Positions 1-8,229 of a DNA stretch of 64,000 nucleotides are shown one piece after another. The position numbers and the translations under genes were made by a program. Source of the stretch: Myxococcus stipitatus (lineage in GTDB: Bacteria; Myxococcota; Myxococcia; Myxococcales; Myxococcaceae); the NCBI RefSeq assembly GCF_021412625.1, contig NZ_JAKCFI010000011.1, forward strand, positions 124,001-188,000, written 5' to 3'. The number at the start of each line of letters is the position of its first letter. Position 1 is the first letter of the stretch. A model generated the notes under the pieces. That model saw only the letters and a program-made list of their open reading frames with translations. It was not told the origin of the DNA and searched no databases.

Positions 1-714
1 AACCTGGCCCAGGCGGAGGCGCGCTACGCGGCGTTCCGCGCGTGGACGGCGGAGCACGACCTGTCCTGGGCGGGCGTGGGCCTCGACATCGAGCCGGACA
101 TCGCCCAGCTGCGCCGCTGGGCCCAGGCGCCCCTGCGCAGCCTGCCCGGCGCGCTCTCGCGGCTCGTGTTCCGGGGTGGCCGCTCCCGCGCGGCGCGGGC
201 GGGCTATGCCACGCTGGTGGAGCGCATCCGCGCGGACGGACACCGCGTGGACACCTACCAGTTCCCGTTCATCGTCGACGAGCGCCAGGCGCGCTCCTCG
301 GTGCTGCGCCGCGTGGCGGGCGTGCTCGACGTGCCGACGGACCGCGAGGTCCTGATGCTCTACACCAGCTTCCTGCGACCCCAGGGGCCGGCCTGGCTCT
401 GGAGCTACGCGCCCGGCTCGACGGCCATCGCCGTGGGCAGCACCGGCGGCGGCGTGGACCTGCCCGGCCTCCTCGCGACGCCGCCCCTGGACTGGAACGA
501 GCTGTCGCGCGACCTGCGCCTGGCGGTCCGCTGGACGCACGACCTGTACATCTTCAGCCTGGAAGGATGCGTGCGGCAGGGCTTCCTGTCCCGATTGCGG
601 ACATTCGACTGGGACGCGCCGGTGGAGCCGCCCTGGGTTCCGGCGCGGCGCGTGGACGCGGTGCGCAGGGCCGCGCGCGCCGTGCTCGGGGTGAGCGGTC
701 GGGTGCTTCGCTGA
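1..714 (+). CDS. Hypothetical protein, 5'-truncated by window edge
   Basis: The reading frame is open from the first base and ends at TGA 712-714, giving 237 visible residues of a protein that starts outside the window. A segment near residues 25-35 (AGVGLDIEPDIAQL) places acidic residues at the end of a hydrophobic strand, as in TIM-barrel hydrolases, and later strands (VLMLYTSF, STAIAVGST, WTHDLYIFSLEG) fit an alpha/beta fold. No complete catalytic motif is recognisable, so no function is assigned. It has no clear partner in the window; the next gene has its own promoter-like sequence. Alternative internal starts exist (GTG at 76), but the unbroken upstream frame favours a longer gene. Confidence 0.6.
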   Translation, partial: NLAQAEARYAAFRAWTAEHDLSWAGVGLDIEPDIAQLRRWAQAPLRSLPGALSRLVFRGGRSRAARAGYATLVERIRADGHRVDTYQFPFIVDERQARSSVLRRVAGVLDVPTDREVLMLYTSFLRPQGPAWLWSYAPGSTAIAVGSTGGGVDLPGLLATPPLDWNELSRDLRLAVRWTHDLYIFSLEGCVRQGFLSRLRTFDWDAPVEPPWVPARRVDAVRRAARAVLGVSGRVLR

Positions 715-775
715 CGGGCTCGTGGCGCCCACGGTCCGTCCCATCCATGACGCGCAGCGTATTCCCGGCGCGGGG

Positions 776-804
776 TTGACGCTCGACGGGCGCGGCAGTG
801 TCAT
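776..804 (+). promoter_or_regulatory. Candidate sigma-70-type promoter for the C45 hydrolase gene
   Basis: TTGACG (776-781, 5 of 6 to the -35 consensus) is followed after 17 bp by TGTCAT (799-804, 4 of 6 to the -10 consensus). It lies about 55 bp upstream of the ATG at 859. Spacing is ideal, but this was read by eye in high-GC DNA. Confidence 0.4.
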
Positions 805-858
805 GCGCCCGGCATTCCCCCGCGCCGAAGCCTGGACCCCGCCCGGGATGGGAACGAC

Positions 859-3800
859 ATGAACGATCTGCGTCTGACGTCGAAGCTCCTCGGCGCGCTC
901 CTGCTGTCCGCGAGCGCGCTCCACGCGGCCCCCGTCTCGGCGGCCCCCACTCCCGTGTCTTCCACCGTGGTGCCCAACGGCGGCTTCGAGGTCGCCGGTG
1001 GCGCGTCGTCCGTCCCGGCGTTCTGGACCTCGAAGGGGCCCGGCAAGGTGGCCGCCAGCTCGGAGGGCAAGGCCGAGGGCGCCCGGGGCCTGCTCATCGA
1101 GAGTCCCCAGGGGGGTGGCGAGACGACCGTCGAGTCCGGCGAGCTGCGCTTGACGGTGGGCCAGCTGTACCGGCTCAGCGCGTGGGTGCGCACCAAGGGC
1201 GTGCAGGCGGACCCGCAGGCCCGCTATCCCACGGCCCACGGCGCGTGCCTGTCGATGAAGAGCTTCCCCTTCACCAACTGCACGCCCGCCCAGGGCGTGG
1301 ACGCGGGCAGCCGCGTCTCCGTCCTCTTCTTCGCCACCCAGTCCACGGACCGCGTGCAGCTGCACCTGGGGCGCAACGGCAAGGCCACCGGCTCCGTCTG
1401 GTACGACGACGTGCGCGTCGAGCAGGTGGAGGACATCTCCCAGTACATCCCCATGGAGTCCGTGCGCTGGGCGGGCAAGGGCTTCCGCTATGACGACGGC
1501 GGGTGGATCTACGTCCACATCGAGGGCGAGCCCTACGAGCGCGGCCACCAGTTCGGCCAGCTCGTGTCGGGGGAGATCGTCCGCTACATCGAGAAGCTCG
1601 GCATCCAGAAGGACAAGGCGGACGCGGCCAAGGGCTGGGCGCACCAGCGGCTGCTCGCGGACTCGCTGTTCCTGCGCAAGTTCGACGCGGAGTACCTGGA
1701 GGAGATGAAGGGCATCGCGGACGGCGCGAACAAGGCGGGCGCGAAGTTCAAGGACCGCGAGCTGGACCTGCTCGACATCGTCACGCTCAACACCGCGGTG
1801 GACGCGGGGCAGCTGGAGGAGGCCAACCGCGCCACGGCCACGTCGCTGTCGGGCCGCACCTTCCTCAAGGCGGACGAGGAGGCCGAGCGCGGGGGCAAGG
1901 GCGACCACTGCTCGTCCTTCGTGGCCACGAAGTCCGCGACGCCGGACGGACGCGCCATCATCGGGCAGATCTTCATGTGGAACGGCTACACCGGCGTCCA
2001 CTGGGACGTGATCCTCGACGTGCAGCCCACCAAGGGCCACCGCGTGGTGATGCAGACCTTCCCGGGCGGCATCCACAGCGGCGCGGACTGGTTCATCAAC
2101 TCCGCGGGCATCGTCATCGGCGAGACGACCGTGGGCCAGACGCCGTTCGACGCCAACGGCACGCCCCAGAGCAACCGCATCCGCAAGGCCGCGCAGTACG
2201 CGTCGTCCATCGACGAGGTGGCGCGCATCATGAAGGAGAACAACAACGGCCTGTACACCAACGACTGGACGCTCGCGGACACGAAGACGGACGAGGGCGC
2301 GTGCCTGTTGCTCGGGACGAAGAAGACGCGGCTGTGGCGCACCGGGAGCAAGGGCAACGCCGCGGACACCCCGGGCAACCTGAAGGACTTCATCTGGGCC
2401 AACAACAACAACCGGGACCTGGAGGTGCGCAAGGAGTCGGTTTCCAACCCGGACAACGCGCCGGCGGACCTGGCCTTCAACACGTGGAACCGGGACATCG
2501 CCTTCCAGGAGTACTACGCGCGTCACGCGAAGAAGGGCTTCGACCTGGACGCCGCCATCCGGATGATGGCCTCCAGCCCCATCAACCGCCCGCACGCGTG
2601 TGACGGCAAGGTCACCACGTCGGAGATGGCGGAGAAGATGATGTTCCTCGCGCACTACGGGAAGACGACGCTGCGCGAGAAGATGATTGGCAGCCGCTTC
2701 ATGCCGGACCTGCCCGGCGCCACGCCGCACCTGTCGCTGGGCTACACCACGTTCAGCCCCATCTACGTCGCCGCCAAGCTCAAGGAGGCGCGCAAGACGT
2801 GGAAGGCCCCGGCGGAGCCGGCGGCCTCCAAGCGCGACCTGTCGAAGGTGAAGGACGCGGTGTCGTTCGACGCGAAGTGGCTGTGGGCCAACACGCTGTA
2901 CCCCGCGTCGGATGCGGAGAACTGGCTCGTCAGCGGCACGGCGGCGTACTGGAAGCTGCTCAAGGACGTCTCCGCGCACGAGGACAAGCTGGACAAGTCC
3001 TTCGAACAGCAGCGGGACGTGCTCGCCGACCTGAACAACCGCTACCTCTTCACCGCGTCGCGTGAGGCGGACGTGGCGCCCGCGGCGGCGAAGACCGACT
3101 ACGGCCGGTACGGCATGTACCTGGTGCCGCGCATCAAGGGGACCTTCGCGCTGCACCAGCTGCGGCTCCTGCTGGGCAACGCGGACTTCTCCAAGGTGAT
3201 GAACGCGGTCCACGCGCGCTATGGGAACAAGGACGTCACCACCGCGGACTTCAAGCGCGTGGCCCAGGAGGCATCCGGGAAGGACGTGGGCGCGTTCGTC
3301 GGGCAGTGGCTGGAGCGCACGGGGCTGCCCCAGCCGCGCATCCGCACCACCGCGGCGCAGGTCAAGGACGGGTACGAGGTGACGTTGAAGGTGGAGCAGC
3401 CGGGCGCGAAGCCCTGGCACTTCGTCACGCTGGTGGAGGTGCGCACGGCCAAGGGCTCCTCCTTCGAGCGCGTGGAGGTCAAGGGCGCCAGCGAGACCTT
3501 CACGCTGCGCACGGCGGAGGCGCCCGTGCGCGTGGTGTTCAACCCGGGCAACGACGTGCCGGTGGCGCGCGAGAAGTTCCAGGTGCTGGCGAACCAGACG
3601 GACGCCTGGGAGCGGCTGTTGATGGTGCACGGCACCGCGCGGCAGACGGAGTCCATGCGGACGCTGGTGCTCGGCTATCGCGAGGCGCTCGCGGACGTGT
3701 TCACCGAGCGGCTCGTCCCCGTGTCGCCCGACGCCGAGGTGACGGACGCCGTGCTCGCGGACCGCGACCTGGTCGTCTTCGGCGGGGCGGAGGACAACGC

Positions 3801-4182
3801 GCTGCTGGCGCGCCTGGCGGAGGAGAAGAAGGTGCCGCTGGAGCTGGGCCGCCGGTACTTCCGCTGGGAGGGCAAGACGTACGGGCGACCGGATGACGGC
3901 ATCGCCATGGCGCTGCCCAACCCGTGGAACCCGAAGCGGGCGATGTACCTCTTCGTCGCCAACAGCGGCATCCAGCTGTGGCACATGACGCGGACGTACC
4001 AGCGCAACCTCCAGGGGTGGGCGCTGTTCCGCAATGGGGAGGTCACCACCAAGGGCTTCCACGACCTCGAGGCGCTGTCCCAGGACGTGGTCGTGACGCC
4101 CGCGCCGGCCACGCCCGCGCCCGCCGCGCCTGCTCCCACGCCCGCTCCGCCCGTGCCGGCGCCGGTGCTCGGGCGGCGGTGA
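859..4182 (+). CDS. Secreted C45-family Ntn-hydrolase/acyltransferase-like protein with carbohydrate-binding-like and M1-like parts
   Basis: This 1,107-aa protein starts with a Sec signal (positive MNDLRLTSK, hydrophobic core, cleavage near residue 28). Residues about 35-195 form a CBM4/9- or galactose-binding-like beta sandwich (GGFEV, RLSAWVRTKG, WYDDVRVEQV). Residues about 205-620 look like a peptidase C45 / acyl-CoA:6-APA acyltransferase-type Ntn hydrolase: the motif GDHCSSFVATKSATPDGRA puts the candidate nucleophile at Cys351, followed by strands typical of the fold (GQIFMWNGYTGVHWDV). From about 745 to 835 a helical stretch with FALHQLRLLLG and FVGQWLERTGLPQP resembles the C-terminal region of M1 aminopeptidases, without the M1 zinc site. 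The tail is Pro/Ala-rich. It likely acts outside the cytoplasm on an amide or lipid substrate; the substrate is unknown. The gene stands alone with its own promoter-like sequence. Confidence 0.75.
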   Translation: MNDLRLTSKLLGALLLSASALHAAPVSAAPTPVSSTVVPNGGFEVAGGASSVPAFWTSKGPGKVAASSEGKAEGARGLLIESPQGGGETTVESGELRLTVGQLYRLSAWVRTKGVQADPQARYPTAHGACLSMKSFPFTNCTPAQGVDAGSRVSVLFFATQSTDRVQLHLGRNGKATGSVWYDDVRVEQVEDISQYIPMESVRWAGKGFRYDDGGWIYVHIEGEPYERGHQFGQLVSGEIVRYIEKLGIQKDKADAAKGWAHQRLLADSLFLRKFDAEYLEEMKGIADGANKAGAKFKDRELDLLDIVTLNTAVDAGQLEEANRATATSLSGRTFLKADEEAERGGKGDHCSSFVATKSATPDGRAIIGQIFMWNGYTGVHWDVILDVQPTKGHRVVMQTFPGGIHSGADWFINSAGIVIGETTVGQTPFDANGTPQSNRIRKAAQYASSIDEVARIMKENNNGLYTNDWTLADTKTDEGACLLLGTKKTRLWRTGSKGNAADTPGNLKDFIWANNNNRDLEVRKESVSNPDNAPADLAFNTWNRDIAFQEYYARHAKKGFDLDAAIRMMASSPINRPHACDGKVTTSEMAEKMMFLAHYGKTTLREKMIGSRFMPDLPGATPHLSLGYTTFSPIYVAAKLKEARKTWKAPAEPAASKRDLSKVKDAVSFDAKWLWANTLYPASDAENWLVSGTAAYWKLLKDVSAHEDKLDKSFEQQRDVLADLNNRYLFTASREADVAPAAAKTDYGRYGMYLVPRIKGTFALHQLRLLLGNADFSKVMNAVHARYGNKDVTTADFKRVAQEASGKDVGAFVGQWLERTGLPQPRIRTTAAQVKDGYEVTLKVEQPGAKPWHFVTLVEVRTAKGSSFERVEVKGASETFTLRTAEAPVRVVFNPGNDVPVAREKFQVLANQTDAWERLLMVHGTARQTESMRTLVLGYREALADVFTERLVPVSPDAEVTDAVLADRDLVVFGGAEDNALLARLAEEKKVPLELGRRYFRWEGKTYGRPDDGIAMALPNPWNPKRAMYLFVANSGIQLWHMTRTYQRNLQGWALFRNGEVTTKGFHDLEALSQDVVVTPAPATPAPAAPAPTPAPPVPAPVLGRR

Positions 4183-4364
4183 GGCGCGACGCCGGCGCCG
4201 GCTCGGGGGCTTCGGTCCGGGTCGGCGCTGGTGCCTTCGGAGGGCGGGGAAGGGGGCTCCCCGAGGAATAGGGCGGCGGGGTGGTTGTTTTTCCCGCCTG
4301 GCCGGATGGACGACAGCCATTCGTGTCCGGCAGCATCCCCCGCTCAATTCCCATTCGGAGCCTC

Positions 4365-6521
4365 ATGAGCCTCAAGAAGCCCTTTGCACACCGAGCCTGG
4401 GCCACCAGCGCCCTCGGCACCCTGCTGCTCACCGGCTGCGCGACCTCGCCGCAGCCCGCGCCGACGGCCGAGGCCCCGCCCGCCGCCGCCGTCCCCGAGA
4501 AGCCGGCCGAGCCCGCGCCCGTGGTGCTGTCCATCCCCGCCGTCGAGGAGGTCTCCGCGGAGACCATCCGCTCGCTGGGCGTGGAGCTGAAGAACCTGGA
4601 CCGGGCGGTGCGCCCCCAGGATGACTTCTACCAGTTCGTCAACGGCACCTGGCTCAAGACGACGCCCATCCCGGCGGACCGCGCCCGGTATGGCACCTTC
4701 ATCGAGCTGGCGGACAAGGCCGAGCTGGCCCTGCGCGCCATCATCGAGGAGGCCGCCGCGGTGCAGAAGCCCGTGGCGGGTTCCACCCCGCAGAAGGTGG
4801 GTGACCTCTACAAGAGCTTCATGGACACCCAGCGCATCGAGTCGCTGGGCATCAAGCCGCTGAAGTCCGAGCTGGGCCTGGTGAAGGCGCTCAAGAGCAA
4901 GGACGGACTGCCGGCCCTGTTCGCGGCGTTCCAGCGCGCCGGGCTCCAGACGCCGGTCGTGTTCTACGTGGGGCAGGACGGCAAGCAGGCCACGCGCTAC
5001 ATCGCCTACCTCAACCAGGGAGGCCTGGGCCTTCCGGACCGCGACTACTACTCCAAGCAGGAGCCGAAGTTCATCGAGACGCGCGCTGCCTACGTCGCGT
5101 ACATCGAGAAGCTGCTGACGCTCGCGGGTGAGAAGGACGCGAAGAACGCGGCGCAGGCCATCCTGTCGCTGGAGACGGTGCTCGCGGAGAAGAGCTGGGA
5201 CCGCGTGAAGAACCGCGACCGCGAGGCCACCTACAACCTCAAGACGCTGGAGGAGGTGGACGCCATCACCCCGGGCGTCAAGTGGACCGCGTTCCTGAAG
5301 GCCGCTGGCGCCTCCGCGACCCCGGGCGTCATCGTCCGCCAGCCGAGCTACTTCCAGGCGCTCGGCGAGGTGCTGGCCTCCACGCCGCTGCCGGTCATCC
5401 AGCAGTACCTGACGTTCAAGGTGCTGGATGCCCGCGCGCCGCTGCTCAGCAGCGCCTTCGAGCAGGCGCACTTCGAGTTCCGGGGCAAGACGCTCCAGGG
5501 CCTCCAGGAGAACCGTCCGCGCTGGAAGCGCGCGGTGGCGACGGTGGAGGGCGCGCTGGGCGAGGCCGTGGGGCAGCTCTACGTGGAGCGCCACTTCAGC
5601 CCGTCGTCGAAGAAGCGCATGGAGGAGCTGGTCGCCAACCTGCGTGAGACGTTCCGTCAGGGCATCGACGGCCTGGACTGGATGAGCGCGGAGACGAAGG
5701 CGCAGGCCCAGGACAAGCTGTCGAAGTTCAACGTGAAGATCGGCTACCCGGACAAGTGGATCGACTACTCGAAGTTGAAGGTGTCCGCGACCGACCTGGT
5801 GGGCAACGTCAAGCGCGGTGACGAGTTCGACTTCGCGCGCATGGTGGACAAGCTGGGCAAGCCCATCGACCGGGTCGAGTGGGGCATGACGCCGCAGACT
5901 GTGAATGCCTACTACAGCTCGACGATGAACGAGATCGTCTTCCCGGCCGCCATCCTCCAGCCGCCGTTCTTCAACCCGGACGCGGACGACGCGACGAACT
6001 ACGGCGCCATCGGCGCGGTCATCGGGCATGAGATCAGCCACGGCTTCGACGACCAGGGCAGCCGCTCGGATGGTGACGGCAACCTGCGCAACTGGTGGAC
6101 GGAGCAGGACGCGGCCGGGTTCAAGGAGCGCACGAACATGCTCGTGAACCAGTACAGCGGCTTCAGCCCGTTGGAGGCGATGAACGTCAACGGTCAGCTG
6201 ACGCTGGGCGAGAACATCGGCGACCTGAGCGGGCTCGCGGTGGCGTACAAGGCCTTCCAGCTCTCGCTCCAGGGCAAGCCGTCGCCGGAGATCGCCGGCT
6301 TCACGGGCAACCAGCGCTTCTTCCTGGGCTGGGCGCAGATCTGGCGGGGCCTGTACCGCGACGATGCCATGCGGCAGATGCTGCTGACGGACCCGCACTC
6401 GCCTCCGCAGTACCGCGTCAACGGCGTGGTGCGGAACATGCCGGAGTTCTACGAGGCGTTCGGCGTGCGGCAGGGCGATGCCGCGTGGCTGCCGCCCGAG
6501 CAGCGCGTGAAGATCTGGTAG
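4365..6521 (+). CDS. M13-family zinc metallopeptidase (neprilysin/PepO-like), lipoprotein
   Basis: The ATG at 4365 follows CGGAG and opens a lipoprotein signal with lipobox LLTGC (Cys about 25); an in-frame upstream extension encodes no signal peptide and is rejected. A Pro/Ala-rich linker (residues 27-55) leads into the M13 N-terminal domain (RPQDDFYQFVNGTWL). The catalytic domain shows the zinc motif HEISH at residues 555-559, the third-ligand motif ENIGD at 616-620, and the substrate-binding NAYYSS segment upstream. At 718 aa it has the full family length with nothing missing. M13 enzymes are zinc endopeptidases acting on small peptides; this one should sit on the outer membrane or in the periplasm. 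A strong hairpin follows the stop codon. Confidence 0.93.
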   Translation: MSLKKPFAHRAWATSALGTLLLTGCATSPQPAPTAEAPPAAAVPEKPAEPAPVVLSIPAVEEVSAETIRSLGVELKNLDRAVRPQDDFYQFVNGTWLKTTPIPADRARYGTFIELADKAELALRAIIEEAAAVQKPVAGSTPQKVGDLYKSFMDTQRIESLGIKPLKSELGLVKALKSKDGLPALFAAFQRAGLQTPVVFYVGQDGKQATRYIAYLNQGGLGLPDRDYYSKQEPKFIETRAAYVAYIEKLLTLAGEKDAKNAAQAILSLETVLAEKSWDRVKNRDREATYNLKTLEEVDAITPGVKWTAFLKAAGASATPGVIVRQPSYFQALGEVLASTPLPVIQQYLTFKVLDARAPLLSSAFEQAHFEFRGKTLQGLQENRPRWKRAVATVEGALGEAVGQLYVERHFSPSSKKRMEELVANLRETFRQGIDGLDWMSAETKAQAQDKLSKFNVKIGYPDKWIDYSKLKVSATDLVGNVKRGDEFDFARMVDKLGKPIDRVEWGMTPQTVNAYYSSTMNEIVFPAAILQPPFFNPDADDATNYGAIGAVIGHEISHGFDDQGSRSDGDGNLRNWWTEQDAAGFKERTNMLVNQYSGFSPLEAMNVNGQLTLGENIGDLSGLAVAYKAFQLSLQGKPSPEIAGFTGNQRFFLGWAQIWRGLYRDDAMRQMLLTDPHSPPQYRVNGVVRNMPEFYEAFGVRQGDAAWLPPEQRVKIW

Positions 6522-6538
6522 TCGGGCCGTTCGCGCCG

Positions 6539-6571
6539 CGCCCCACCGTTCCTCGCGTGAACGGTGGGGCG
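6539..6571. terminator. Strong hairpin between convergent genes
   Basis: A perfect 12-bp stem (CGCCCCACCGTT, 6539-6550, with AACGGTGGGGCG, 6560-6571) encloses a 9-nt loop. It begins 18 bp after the M13 peptidase stop and lies 28 bp before the 3' end of the opposing gene, so it can serve both directions. There is no U-tract. Confidence 0.7.
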
Positions 6572-6599
6572 TTGGCCTCCGGAGCCAAAGGCGGATGGT

Positions 6600-6956
6600 T
6601 CACCGCGCGCGCCGGGTGACGGCCACGCCGTGTTCGCACCGGGCCGTGGGCTCCTGAATGAAGCCTTGTGTGAGGTACAGGCCCGCCGGGATGACGATGA
6701 CGGTCGCGATGGCCCGTCGGAGTCCCCTCGCCGCGAAGGTCGCGTAGTCCGACCCGAGGCCGTCGAGCGAGCAGGCGATGGTCGCCAGCAGCAGCGGTAG
6801 GAGCAAGAGGACGAGCAGGGTCGCGAACAGCACGGCCACGCCGCGGCAGTACACGGTGATGAGCACGCCGGCCCCCAGGCTCAGGTTCCCGAGGATGTAG
6901 CCGCGCCGCGCGTTCACGTCGGAATTCGTCATGTAGATGGAGATGTCTCCGGGCAT
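6600..6956 (-). CDS. Small membrane protein of unknown function
   Basis: About 118 aa from the ATG at 6956; GTG at 6989 and ATG at 6932 are alternative starts and none has a convincing ribosome site. Two hydrophobic blocks are plain: a long one (GAGVLITVYCRGVAVLFATLLVLLLLPLLLATIA), probably two helices, and a shorter one near the C-terminus (AIATVIVIPAGLYLTQG). No family is recognised. It is convergent with the M13 peptidase gene and divergent from the Cys-rich peptide gene. The 300-bp divergent gap contains a perfect 19-bp palindrome that may regulate one or both. Composition and hydrophobic patterning support a real gene, but it could be a chance frame. Confidence 0.5.
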   Translation of the reverse strand: MPGDISIYMTNSDVNARRGYILGNLSLGAGVLITVYCRGVAVLFATLLVLLLLPLLLATIACSLDGLGSDYATFAARGLRRAIATVIVIPAGLYLTQGFIQEPTARCEHGVAVTRRAR

Positions 6957-6989
6957 GCGCCCGTGAAGAGCAAGCTCCAGTCCAACCAC

Positions 6990-7295
6990 GCCATGTCGAT
7001 GTTCCGCGCCTTTATGCGCCCCCTGACAACGTCGTTGTCAGCGATTGTCATGGGCCGTGACAGCGGACCGTCTCGCATGGCCTTGCTTCGGCCCGCCACC
7101 CGCCGGACCTAAGGGAAACCCACGGGTCGTCTCCGCACGCCTCCGGCGGGCCGGGGCCCACCCCGTGGGGCGCTGGGTGTGCGTCATGCTCGTCCCGAGG
7201 CACCTCCCGCGCGGCGATATTCGCATGCCTTCGCGGGCGATGGCGCCATGCCCACGCAGTGAAGAACGTGGCTCGCCTTTCAAAAGGAGCCAGAG
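6990..7295. other. Intergenic region, divergent
   Basis: About 300 bp with no supportable gene. It contains the perfect dyad at 7023-7041, further TTGTCA/TGACA half-sites around 7045-7060, and the ribosome-binding site of the downstream TTG-start gene. The rest is featureless by eye. Confidence 0.5.
7023..7041. promoter_or_regulatory. Perfect 19-bp palindrome, operator-like
   Basis: CTGACAACG-T-CGTTGTCAG has two 9-bp arms around a single central base. Two extra half-sites (TTGTCA at 7045-7050 and TGACA about 10 bp later) follow. It sits in the gap between divergent genes. TGACA-type half-sites are typical of TetR/GntR-class operators; no regulator gene is adjacent. Confidence 0.5.
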
Positions 7296-7601
7296 TTGTT
7301 CAACCAGCTGAAGAAGATGGGTGCGGTGTTCGGTGTGCTGTTCGCGGTGGGGTTCGGCGCGGTCGCCAACGCCGAGGAGACCGAGTCTCGCGAGGCCGAG
7401 GCCTTCATGTGCGGCGGCGACGAGTCCCTGAGCGCGGGACATCCCCACGCCTGCTACCAGGGGTGCTTCAAGCAGAGCGGCGTGTGCATCTACACCTGCA
7501 TCATGGATGGCAGCGCCCACGAGTGTTTCGAGGCGTGCGGCGAGGAACTCAAGGTGTGTCTGTATGGCTGCGGCGTGACCGACGGCGCCGACCAACAATG
7601 A
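7296..7601 (+). CDS. Small secreted Cys-rich protein, TTG start
   Basis: The start is TTG at 7296, preceded seven bases upstream by a near-perfect ribosome site (AAAGGAG, 7283-7289); no ATG in frame preserves the signal peptide. The 101-aa product has a clear Sec signal (FNQLKKMGAVFGVLFAVGFG, cleavage after AVANA, about residue 26). The mature chain of about 75 residues carries nine cysteines with regular C-x3-C spacings (ACYQGC, CIYTC, CFEAC, CLYGC), a pattern expected for a small disulfide-stabilised or metal-binding exported protein. An odd cysteine number leaves one free or dimerising. No family is recognised. It stands alone between the palindrome-bearing gap and the MazF-like gene. Confidence 0.75.
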   Translation: MFNQLKKMGAVFGVLFAVGFGAVANAEETESREAEAFMCGGDESLSAGHPHACYQGCFKQSGVCIYTCIMDGSAHECFEACGEELKVCLYGCGVTDGADQQ

Positions 7602-7747
7602 GTCACCGACGCCATCCCATCGTCCAGGGATGACGGACCGGGCGCGCATCCGGGGCTCCTTGGCGGAGTCCCGGGTGGCGCCGTTCCCGGTTTCGTCCAT
7701 GGGAGGGATGGACTACATGGGGTGCGACGCGGAGACGCGAGCACACC

Positions 7748-8143
7748 ATGACGACGGATGCGCAGACGCCAGACTCGACCACGCCCCCGAACATCAACCG
7801 GGGCGACATCTTCTGGATTGCACCGGATGACTCGCGAGGCCCCGCGCCGGACTACTCCCATCCCCACGTCGTGGTCCAGGAAGACGTCTTCAACCACTCG
7901 CGCATCACGACCGTCGTCGTCTGCGCCCTGACCTCGAACCTGCATCGCGCGAAGGAGCCCGGCAACGTCCTGCTCGACCCGGGCGAGGGCAACCTCCCCA
8001 GGCAGAGCGTCGTCGTCGTGTCGCAGATCTCCTCCATCGAGAAGCGCCAGCTGGGCGAGCGCGTGGGCTCCCTGTCCAACGACCGGGTGGAGCAGGTCCT
8101 CGCGGGGTTGCGCTTCCTCCAGGCCTCCTTCTTCCGTCGTTGA
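7748..8143 (+). CDS. PemK/MazF-family toxin-like endoribonuclease, no adjacent antitoxin
   Basis: The 131-aa product matches the MazF/PemK barrel: RGDIFWIA near residue 18 (strand 1), HPHVVVQ, TTVVVCALTSN, GNVLLDPGEGNLPRQSVVVVSQISSI, and the C-terminal helix RVEQVLAGLRFL. MazF enzymes are sequence-specific mRNA endoribonucleases. The expected basic and Ser/Thr active-site residues are plausible (R and TT in SRITTVVV; S in VVVSQIS) but cannot be proven here. No antitoxin gene lies upstream (only 146 bp without a supportable frame) or downstream. Myxococcus xanthus is known to have a solitary developmental MazF held by a transcription factor, so the arrangement has a precedent. It could instead be a non-toxic relative. 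Confidence 0.8.
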   Translation: MTTDAQTPDSTTPPNINRGDIFWIAPDDSRGPAPDYSHPHVVVQEDVFNHSRITTVVVCALTSNLHRAKEPGNVLLDPGEGNLPRQSVVVVSQISSIEKRQLGERVGSLSNDRVEQVLAGLRFLQASFFRR

Positions 8144-8229
8144 CCGGGTCGACGCCTCGCGATCCTTCACCCTCCGTGATGATTTCATGATTGGTGTCGG
8201 AGCCGCGTGCGCCCCCAGACTCTCGGGGT

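Noticed and set aside
7602-7747. An antitoxin gene upstream of the MazF-like gene
   Set aside because: The only frame here overlaps the toxin gene, is Arg/His-rich and has no DNA-binding or antitoxin pattern.
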